Source: JACRCT01 sp049841135 (GTDB lineage Bacteria > Myxococcota > Myxococcia > Myxococcales > UBA5297). Taken from it: a DNA stretch of 64,000 bases. Position 1 is the first letter of the stretch. Each line of letters begins with the position of its first letter. Position numbers and translations under genes: made by a program. The DNA lies in the NCBI GenBank assembly GCA_049841135.1, contig JASGHK010000004.1, positions 2,170,001 through 2,234,000 of the forward strand, written 5' to 3'. The notes under the pieces were generated by a model. It was not told the DNA's origin. It searched no databases and was given only the letters and a program-made list of their open reading frames with translations. This document shows, piece after piece, positions 52,834-61,494 of the stretch.

Positions 52834-53217
52834 TCAGCCCTGCTGCTTGTCCAGCTCGTGGTCGTCGATGTAGCGGGCGATGGCCAGCTCGGCATCGGTC
52901 GGGATGTCGACGAAGCGCACGTGCGCCCCGAACTTCGCGGGCTGCTCGGAGATGCGCAGGATCTCGCCTTCGCAGCGGATCTCGTCGCTCTTGCCGGGCA
53001 GCGTGAAGCGCAGCTGCACCGCCTTGCCCACCGGCAGGTGCCGGTCCTCGAAGTACGCTCCGCCGACGCCGACGTCGCCGGCCTTCTCCTCGAAGGACCC
53101 GCCGGCGTCGACCATCCGCACCCAGATCTTGACGGGGATGCGCGGCGAGTCGCGGCGGTCGCTCATGCGGCTCTGCGGCTCTTTCTCGTTGGTCGGTCGG
53201 CGGTCGTTGTCAGCCAT
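52834..53217 (-). CDS. PilZ-domain protein
   Basis: 127 aa. RRDSPRIPVKIWVRMVDAGG, then DVGVGGAYFEDRHLPVGKAV, gives the PilZ pattern (R-rich start and D/NxSxxG, here DVGVGG with Ser replaced by Val), so c-di-GMP binding may be weak. A typical myxobacterial small PilZ protein. Monocistronic between the permease and PNP genes. Confidence 0.8.
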   Translation of the reverse strand: MADNDRRPTNEKEPQSRMSDRRDSPRIPVKIWVRMVDAGGSFEEKAGDVGVGGAYFEDRHLPVGKAVQLRFTLPGKSDEIRCEGEILRISEQPAKFGAHVRFVDIPTDAELAIARYIDDHELDKQQG

Positions 53218-53279
53218 GATGCGCTCCCTGCGAAAGCTCGGCGGCGACTCTCATACCAAAAGCCCCGCCTCCACGCGAA

Positions 53280-54116
53280 TCAGCCGCGCGGGTGCTCCGC
53301 CACGGCCGGCAGGAAGTGGGTCAAGAGGTTGGTGAAGCGGTCGCGCACCCGGTCGGCGGTCTCGGCGACCTCGGCGTGGGAGAGCGGCTTGCGCCCGATG
53401 CCCGCCGCGAGGTTGGTGATGCAGCTGATGCCCGCCACGCGCACGCCCATGTGCGAGGCGACGATGGTCTCGGGCACGGTGCTCATGCCCACCGCGTCGA
53501 CGCCGATGGTGCGCAGGAAGCGGATCTCCGCGGGGGTCTCGTAGGACGGGCCCGACAGCCAGACGTACACGCCCTCCTTGAGCGGCACCTTCAGCTTGTC
53601 GGCGGTGGTGCGCAGGAGGTGGCGCAGCGCCGGGTCGTAGGCTGCGCTCATGTCGGGGAAGCGCGGGCCCAGCCGGTCGTCGTTGTGGCCGGTGAGCGGG
53701 TTGGCGCCGGAGAGGTTGATGTGGTCGCTGATGGCCATCAGGTCGCCCGGCATCAGGTCGGCGCGGATGCCGCCGGCGGCGTTGGTGACCACGAGCGAGT
53801 GGATGCCCAGCGCGCACAGCACGCGGGCCGGGAAGGCCGCCTGCCAGGCCGGGTAGCCCTCGTACATGTGGACTCGCCCCTGCATGGCGACGATGGGCGC
53901 CCCTTGCAGCATGCCGACCACCAGGCGTCCGGCGTGGCCGGGCACCGAGGAGGTGGGGAACTCGGGCAACTCGCCGTACGGGATGATGGTCTTGTTATCG
54001 AGCGAGTCGGCGAAGGCGCCCAGCCCGGAGCCGAGGATGATCCCCACCTTGGGCTTGAGGTTGGTGCGCTTGCGGACGACGTCTGCGGCGGCCTGGATTT
54101 GTTCGAAGAGGGACAT
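53280..54116 (-). CDS. Purine nucleoside phosphorylase
   Basis: 278 aa from ATG 54116. VGIILGSGLGAFADSLDNKT, SSVPGHAGRLVVGMLQG, VVTNAAGGIRADLMPGDLMA and LSGPSYETPAEIRFL are the trimeric PNP boxes. It splits purine nucleosides with phosphate to base and ribose-1-phosphate for salvage. Cytoplasmic. Confidence 0.94.
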   Translation of the reverse strand: MSLFEQIQAAADVVRKRTNLKPKVGIILGSGLGAFADSLDNKTIIPYGELPEFPTSSVPGHAGRLVVGMLQGAPIVAMQGRVHMYEGYPAWQAAFPARVLCALGIHSLVVTNAAGGIRADLMPGDLMAISDHINLSGANPLTGHNDDRLGPRFPDMSAAYDPALRHLLRTTADKLKVPLKEGVYVWLSGPSYETPAEIRFLRTIGVDAVGMSTVPETIVASHMGVRVAGISCITNLAAGIGRKPLSHAEVAETADRVRDRFTNLLTHFLPAVAEHPRG

Positions 54117-54294
54117 GCGCCGGAGTCTATCGATCCCTCGCGACCCGGCCAAGAAATCGCCTGCGCTGCCCCGAGCCCCGCCTTTCCCTTGTGGCCGTCG
54201 GCGACGGGGCCCACCGCCGGTTGTGGTCTGGCCGGATTCCTTGCACCGGTCGCTACACTTTCCTACAGAACCGCGCCCCACTGGAGGTCCCGAC

Positions 54295-54612
54295 ATGCAG
54301 CCCCAGACCCTGCGGACGAAGCGGCAGCACCCCCGAGTCCAGGCCGGTTTCCTCGTGAAGATGCACGTCGGCGCGCGAGAGGTGCTGGCCCGCGCCCGCG
54401 ACCTGTCGATGGCCGGGATGTTCCTGGACGGCCCGCTGTCGCGGCTCCCCAGCGAGATCGACGTGCGCATCCCACTGCCCGGGCAGGACCGCGAGGTGCA
54501 GACCACCTGCCGCGTCGAGCGCACCGACTCCGACGGCGTCGCCCTCTCCTTCTCGAAGATCGACTGGGGCGACCTGCTGCTGATGGCCCGGTACCTGTCT
54601 CCCCGTCTGTGA
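54295..54612 (+). CDS. PilZ-domain protein
   Basis: 105 aa from ATG 54295 behind TGGAGG. KRQHPRVQAGFLVKMHVGA, then ARDLSMAGMFLDGPL, is a PilZ domain with the DLSMAGMF form of the D/NxSxxG motif, better conserved than at 52834. It may bind c-di-GMP. It lies just upstream of the sigma-54 activator and could be co-regulated. Confidence 0.82.
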   Translation: MQPQTLRTKRQHPRVQAGFLVKMHVGAREVLARARDLSMAGMFLDGPLSRLPSEIDVRIPLPGQDREVQTTCRVERTDSDGVALSFSKIDWGDLLLMARYLSPRL

Positions 54613-54698
54613 CGGGAAGTCAACCAAGAGCCTTCCCAACGGCTTCTCCCCCCTGCTAGATGTGGCGGCCGTCACCACTGGCAGGGGGTTTCTCGTCC

Positions 54699-56381
<1,683 letters not shown>

Positions 56382-56425
56382 GCGCTTTCACAGCCGCGTC
56401 CGGTCTCGGGTCATCGTCTTGACTC

Positions 56426-56467
56426 CGACTTCGGTCCGGCGTTTCGCTTCCCGCCGGACCGAAGTCG
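56426..56467 (+). terminator. Terminator after sigma-54 activator
   Basis: CGACTTCGGTCCGGC at 56426-56440 pairs perfectly with 56453-56467 (15 bp, 12-nt loop). A weak pyrimidine tail follows. Confidence 0.65.
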
Positions 56468-56507
56468 CGCTCTCTTCGCTTGCGCTTCTCGAAAAAGGAC
56501 CTTCGCC

Positions 56508-57371
56508 ATGTCCCCTCGCCGCATCGCCCTCCTGTCGGCCTGCCTCCTCGCCGGCGCCGCCTCGTCCGCCCGCGCGCAGGACGTCGAGAAGGTCGAGAAG
56601 ACCTCCAAGCTGGCCAACGAGGACGCCGTCCTCGAGCTGAAGGCGAAGGACTTCGACTTCACCTTCGACAAGGTCCAGGTCAAGCACCAGCCCGACGCCA
56701 AGGCCTTCGCCAAGCTCGACAAGAAGCCCAACGAGACCTGGCGCCCGCGCATCAGCGTCGACTACGCCAACCCCGGCAACATCGGCCTCTCGCTGGACAT
56801 GACCGTCTCGCTCGTCGACGACGCCGGCAAGGAGTTCCTGACCTGCAACGATACGGCGACCGTCGCGGCGCGCACCAAGAGCGACTACAAGGTGCTCTGC
56901 ATGTCCAAGGCGATGCAGCTCGCCGACTGGCCGAAGATCACCTCGGTCAAGTTCGTGGGCAACGTGAAGATGTCCCAGCCCACCTTGGACAAGGTCTTCA
57001 AGTTCAACGACAAGAAGAACCAGGCCGAGGTGAAGACCAAGCTCGGCCCCATCACCATCGACCGCGTGGTCGTCACTGGCGCGCCGTCGGAGTACGACGT
57101 CAGGGAAGCCAACGACAACAAGCCCAACGCCAACTGCCACCCGCGCGTCATGCTGCTGCTCTCCAACCCCACCGACGAGAAGGTGAAGGTGGAGATGCGC
57201 GTGCTGCTCGAGGACAAGGACGGCACCGCCTACCTGACCTGCGACCGCACCGACAAGCTCGCCGCCAAGAAGGCCGCCGACGACCTGACGCTGTGCATGG
57301 GCAAGAACATGAAGGTCACCGACTGGGCGAACGTCACCAACGCCCACGTCGTGGTGACCGTGATGGAGTAG
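56508..57371 (+). CDS. Secreted protein with tandem domain duplication
   Basis: 287 aa with a signal peptide (MSPRRIALLSACLLAGAASS). Two related halves: RPRISVDYANPGNIGLSLDM with DDAGKEFLTCNDTATVAART, and HPRVMLLLSNPTDEKVKVEM with DKDGTAYLTCDRTDKLAAKK. Each ends in a DW.K/N..T segment, so this is an internal duplication of a beta-rich domain. Each half has a Cys pair, perhaps a disulfide. No family recognised. A terminator follows. Confidence 0.7.
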   Translation: MSPRRIALLSACLLAGAASSARAQDVEKVEKTSKLANEDAVLELKAKDFDFTFDKVQVKHQPDAKAFAKLDKKPNETWRPRISVDYANPGNIGLSLDMTVSLVDDAGKEFLTCNDTATVAARTKSDYKVLCMSKAMQLADWPKITSVKFVGNVKMSQPTLDKVFKFNDKKNQAEVKTKLGPITIDRVVVTGAPSEYDVREANDNKPNANCHPRVMLLLSNPTDEKVKVEMRVLLEDKDGTAYLTCDRTDKLAAKKAADDLTLCMGKNMKVTDWANVTNAHVVVTVME

Positions 57372-57398
57372 GCCTCGGCCCGCCTTCCTGAAGTACCC

Positions 57399-57440
57399 GA
57401 GCGGGAGCCTGGGATCGTCCCGGGCTCCCGCTCTCGCTTT
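57399..57440 (+). terminator. Rho-independent terminator
   Basis: GAGCGGGAGCC at 57399-57409 pairs perfectly with GGCTCCCGCTC at 57423-57433; TCGCTTT follows. Confidence 0.7.
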
Positions 57441-57517
57441 GGCTCCCAGCCACGCTTGCTGAAGGTAGGGGGAACTCGGCTTCCACCGAATGGGTCGGAC
57501 GGTCGGGCCCCAGAGGC

Positions 57518-58246
57518 CTACTCACCCGTCTTCATCGACCCGAGGATGAAGTCGACGTCGGTCTCCACGCCCTCCGGCGAGCCCCGCGGCCAGGTCGCCA
57601 GGAGCACGTAGACCCGCCCGGCCGAGCCCTCGATGATGGCCACTCGCCCGTGGACCTGGTCGCCCACCAGGAAGTCGAAGCCCACCGCGCCGTCGGCCAG
57701 GGGGATGGGCTGCACCTCGCTCGTGGCGAACCCCTCGCGCGACTTGAGGCCGCTCGTCAGCCGCTCGGCGAACTGGGCGGGGCTGGCCACCGCCGGCGCG
57801 ACCTGCACCACCACCTGCGCCCCGGTGCTCTCGTCGGACATCACCAGCGGCACGACGATGTTCTCGGTGTTCATCGCCTCGCCCGGGCGGAACTTCCAGG
57901 CCCGGCCCGGCCTGCCGATCGTGAAGCCGTTCTCGCGGTCGACGAAGGTGGTGCCGTGGTCCTTGGCGGCGGTCTTGGGGTCGACGGCCGGCATCGCCGG
58001 CAGCTTCGGCGCCGCCTCGTCCCCCGGCCGGGCCTTGGCATCCGGCGGCGACGCTTCGTCCCCGCCCGCTGGGATCGGCGCCGGCACGTCCTGGGCGGGT
58101 TTCTGCGGCGCATCCCCGGGATCCGCGGGCTCCCCCCGGACGGCCTTGTTGCCCGCGCAGCCCCCCAAGGACAGCGCCAGCCCCGCCCCGACCAGCACCG
58201 CCACCACCACCGCGACCATCGCCCCCCAGCCCCGCACCGTGCGCAT
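57518..58246 (-). CDS. Hypothetical lipoprotein
   Basis: 242 aa from ATG 58246 (10 more residues upstream are possible). The leader has a long hydrophobic run and lipobox (ALSLGGCAG). A Pro/Ala/Asp linker precedes a domain with FVDRENGFTIGRPGRAWKF and VGFDFLVGDQVHGRVAIIEG, resembling small PsbP/DUF-type domains of lipoproteins, though not certainly. Monocistronic, divergent from the cNMP-binding protein. Confidence 0.65.
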   Translation of the reverse strand: MRTVRGWGAMVAVVVAVLVGAGLALSLGGCAGNKAVRGEPADPGDAPQKPAQDVPAPIPAGGDEASPPDAKARPGDEAAPKLPAMPAVDPKTAAKDHGTTFVDRENGFTIGRPGRAWKFRPGEAMNTENIVVPLVMSDESTGAQVVVQVAPAVASPAQFAERLTSGLKSREGFATSEVQPIPLADGAVGFDFLVGDQVHGRVAIIEGSAGRVYVLLATWPRGSPEGVETDVDFILGSMKTGE

Positions 58247-58430
58247 CCCCCGCCCCCTTGTCGGCCCCCTGGCCACGGACCGCCGGCCTCGTGCCGGCGT
58301 GACGTCCCTCGACGGACGCGGTGGCCCGCCGCTCCCGTGGGAGCATTGGCACCGCCCGCCTGCCCGGCAAGCTGCCGGCCCCTAGGTCGCATTGACAACC
58401 GAGCGCCTTCTTTGAGAGCGTCGGCGCCCC

Positions 58431-60005
58431 ATGAGCCTGCGCCCGCGCAAGGACGACAATCGCCGCCGCCGGGCCGTCGCGCGGGCGCTGCTCGTCTTGC
58501 GCCACGCGGTGAGCGAGAAGGCCCAGAGCGCCTCCGAGCGGATCCACGTCGCCCGCGCCTACCGGATCCTGGGGGACACGGCGCAAGCCGCCACCTGGTA
58601 CCGCTCGGCCATCGAGGCGCTCTCCAAGCACGGGGACGCGGTCAAGGCGCTCGCGCTGGCCAAGGAGATGGAAGAGGTGATGCCGCAGGAGCAGCGGGCG
58701 TTCGCCGGGCTGGCGGACCGCTTCTCCACGGCAGGCGCCGCCGCCGCGGTCGCCTCGGCGGCCGCGACCGCCGCACCGGCCGGAGCCGCGGGCCTTTCCG
58801 GCGCCGCCCTCCCCCGCGAGCCCACCCACCGGGTGGCCATGCCCATCTTCGGAGTGGCACACCCCATCGAGCCGGATCTCGAGGACCCGAAGAAGGTGCT
58901 CGACGCCTCCGAGCTGCTCAAGGTCCACGAGGCGGAGAGCATCGGCGCCTCCTCCGAGGCCCCGCCGGTCTCGACGGCCGCGGTCCCCTCGCTCGTCCCG
59001 CCCGACGTGCTGGCCGAGCTGCACTCGCGCGGCGAGATCGACCTCTACGACGAGCAGGGCCAGGTCCTGGACCGCCCCGACGAGATCACCGGCGAGATGG
59101 AGGTCGGCGAAGACGCCATCGAGGTCCTCGAGGACTCGGCCGAGGGCTCTCCGGCGGACCCCGAGGACGTCATCGGCCGGCTGGAGGGCGTGCCGCTCTT
59201 CTCCGACCTCGACCGCGGCGCCTTCATCGAGCTGACCCGCCTGGTCAAGCTGCGGACGGTGGGCGACCGCTGCCTCATCTTCAAGGAAGGCGAGGACGCC
59301 AACTCCTTCTTCCTGGTCGCCGAGGGCACCGTCGAGGTGATGCGCAAGCTCAAGAAGCGCGACGTGGTGCTGCGCCGCTTCGGCGCCAACGAGCCCTTCG
59401 GCCTGTTCGGGCTCTTCGCCGGCAAGAAGCGGGCGGCGAACGCGCGTGCGGTGGGCACGGCCTCGGTGCTGGAGATCCCCGCGAGCTCGCTCGCCAACGT
59501 CATCCGCGTGCACCCGAAGGCGAAGGCGGCGCTCTCGCGCTTCTTCAAGCAGCGGCTGCTCGAGAACTTCCTGGCCTCCTCCCCCATCTTCGAGGACCTC
59601 GACGGCACGGCGCGGGCCACGCTCATCGCCCAGTTCCGCCAGAAGCGCCTCACCCCCGGCCAGGCCGTGGTGTCGGTGGGCGAGGTGTTCAACGGCCTGT
59701 TCCTGGTCGTCGCCGGCCGCCTGAACATCACCAAGCGGCTGATGGGCGCGCGCGAGCAGGAGCTGGCGCAGCTCGACCGCGGCCAGTTCTTCGGCATCGT
59801 CTCGGCGCTCTCGGGCACGCCCACCAACTGCTCCATCCGCGCGACCGAGCAGGCGATGCTGACCTACCTGCCCCAGAAGGCCTTCAACGACTTCATCAAG
59901 GACTACCCGGCCTTGCGCGAGCTGCCCCGCCGTCTGTCGGCCGAGGGCATGTTGGTGGACAAGGACGTGTTCGTAGGGGATGCGGGAGTGCCGGGGCTGT
60001 CCTGA
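58431..60005 (+). CDS. Protein with two cyclic-nucleotide-binding domains
   Basis: 524 aa. The N-terminal helical repeat (AYRILGDTAQAATWYRSAIE) looks like TPR. A variable Ala/Glu-rich middle is followed by two cNMP-binding beta-barrels at about 255-370 (VPLFSDLDRGAFIELTRLVK, FKEGEDANSFFLVAEGTVEV) and 385-490 (SPIFEDLDGTARATLIAQFR, VSVGEVFNGLFLVVAGRLNI). The Arg of the phosphate-binding cassette is not clear in either, so ligand binding is uncertain. No output domain, so a scaffold or regulator is likely. Confidence 0.82.
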   Translation: MSLRPRKDDNRRRRAVARALLVLRHAVSEKAQSASERIHVARAYRILGDTAQAATWYRSAIEALSKHGDAVKALALAKEMEEVMPQEQRAFAGLADRFSTAGAAAAVASAAATAAPAGAAGLSGAALPREPTHRVAMPIFGVAHPIEPDLEDPKKVLDASELLKVHEAESIGASSEAPPVSTAAVPSLVPPDVLAELHSRGEIDLYDEQGQVLDRPDEITGEMEVGEDAIEVLEDSAEGSPADPEDVIGRLEGVPLFSDLDRGAFIELTRLVKLRTVGDRCLIFKEGEDANSFFLVAEGTVEVMRKLKKRDVVLRRFGANEPFGLFGLFAGKKRAANARAVGTASVLEIPASSLANVIRVHPKAKAALSRFFKQRLLENFLASSPIFEDLDGTARATLIAQFRQKRLTPGQAVVSVGEVFNGLFLVVAGRLNITKRLMGAREQELAQLDRGQFFGIVSALSGTPTNCSIRATEQAMLTYLPQKAFNDFIKDYPALRELPRRLSAEGMLVDKDVFVGDAGVPGLS

Positions 60006-60040
60006 CCGGCTCGACCGGCCCTTTGAGCCTGGAGCCTTCG

Positions 60041-60753
60041 ATGGGCGGCATCGACTTCAAGAAGGTGGGCGCCATCGTCGTCGCGGTGGCGGTGGGCGTG
60101 CTCGCCTGGGACACGACGGCCATCTACCCGCTCAAGCTCCTGGTGGTGCTCATCCACGAGTCGGGGCACGCCCTCGCTGCCAAGCTCGCGGGCGGCACCG
60201 TCGAGTCGATCACCATCGACAGCCTCCAGGGCGGGCTGTGCCAGTTCCGCTACGAGCCGACCTTCTTCAACACCGTGCTGACGACTCCGCCGGCTACCTG
60301 GGCAGCGCCCTCTCCGGAGCGCTGCTGCTCATCGCCACCCTGCGCTTCCGGGCCGGCAAGTGGGTGCTGGCGGCGATGTCCGCGGGGCTGGTCTTCGTGC
60401 TGGTGTTCTGGGCGCGCAGCCTGTTCACCTTCGGCGTCACGCTGGGCATGGCCTTGGCGCTGGGGCTCGCGGCGAGATTCCTGCCCAAGGACGGCTCGCA
60501 GCTCCTGGCGACGTTCCTGGCGGTCTTCAACTCGCTCTACGCGCTCTTCGACCTGCGCGACGACCTGTGGAGCGCCGAGCGCCGGGCCGGGACCGACGCC
60601 GCGATCCTCGCCAAGGCGACGCACATCCCGTCGATCATCTGGGCCGTGCTCTGGACGCTGTTCGCGGTGGCGCTGCTGGCCCTGGCGCTGTGGGTGAGCG
60701 CCAAGGGCAAGAAGGCGGACGCCCCGGCCGGCATCAAGCTCAAGCCCGGCTGA
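60041..60753 (+). pseudogene. M50-like membrane metallopeptidase (frameshifted)
   Basis: ATG 60041 follows TGGAGCC. The N-terminal TM helix is followed by LVVLIHESGHALAAKLAGG with the HExxH zinc motif. Near 60283 one base is missing (ACGACTCCGCC): the reading continues in another frame as SAGYLGSALSGALLLIATLR with five or six TM helices to 60753. Intact about 237 aa, similar to peptidase M50B-like proteins. If the indel is a sequencing error, the gene is normal. Confidence 0.78.
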
Positions 60754-60919
60754 GCCTCACGCGGCACGACGGCCTGCATAAGATATGTCAGCGTTCATCA
60801 ACAAGGCGCGGCCACGAGCTCGCAGCAGGCGAGGTCGCTGCCCAGAGCCCGAAGCGACGTGGCGCTCCCAAAGTCCAGAGTCTGAAGGCTCGACTTCACG
60901 AGTCGAGGTGCTTGGAGCC

Positions 60920-61393
60920 TCAACCAGGCCGAAACGCGGGGCCCTCGGCGGGCGCGATGGGTACCGGTGCCGCGCCGACGAGCCGCTCCGCCTCCCCCGC
61001 CAGCGCGTCGTAGCCGTTGCGGCTCCAGCCCTCCTGGACCGCCGCCACCTTCCCGCTGCCGTCGACGAGGACCAGCGTCGGAACCGCCGCGAGGCCGAAG
61101 CCGGCACTGGCCGGGTACCCTGCTCCCTCGACGGCGAGCAGACCGGGTTCGAGCCCGTGCTGCTGCGCCCAGGACTTCGACTCGTCTGCCTCGTCCTGCG
61201 AGACGGCGACGACGTCCAGGGCCGGGTAGGCCTGCCGCAGACGCTCGACCGCGGGCGCCGCCAGCGGACAGGTGGGGCAGCTGACCTTGAAGAAGAAGAG
61301 CGCCTGAAGCTTGCCCACCGCGGGGATCTCCCGCGGACCGGCGAGCCCCTTCAGGGTCAATCTTGGCGCCTGCGCTCCCGTCGTTAGCTCCAT
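60920..61393 (-). CDS. Thioredoxin-like (TlpA/AhpC) protein
   Basis: 157 aa. LFFFKVSCPTCPLAAPAVER has a CxxC-like redox site (CPTC), followed by DVVAVSQDEADESKSWAQQH and AVPTLVLVDGSGKVAAVQEG with the cis-Pro. The TlpA/AhpC-TSA fold without signal peptide suggests a cytoplasmic thiol oxidoreductase. Converges on the M50-like gene. Confidence 0.85.
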   Translation of the reverse strand: MELTTGAQAPRLTLKGLAGPREIPAVGKLQALFFFKVSCPTCPLAAPAVERLRQAYPALDVVAVSQDEADESKSWAQQHGLEPGLLAVEGAGYPASAGFGLAAVPTLVLVDGSGKVAAVQEGWSRNGYDALAGEAERLVGAAPVPIAPAEGPAFRPG

Positions 61394-61494
61394 CGCGACT
61401 CCTCCTTCGCTCTTCCTCTCTTAGTCGCCGACGCGCCCGGTCGCCGGCCACCGAGGAGCGCCATGCTATCCTCCCCGCCCCCGGGAGGCTCCGC

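Noticed and set aside
57522..59513. A 663-codon open frame on the minus strand opposite the cNMP-binding protein
   Set aside because: Low-complexity, Gly/Ala/Arg/Leu-rich translation without motifs, wholly antisense to a gene with clear domains; a high-GC shadow.
57650..60697. A 1015-codon plus-strand frame
   Set aside because: Mostly Pro/Arg/Ala-rich shadow; only its end (from 60041) is the real start of the M50-like gene.
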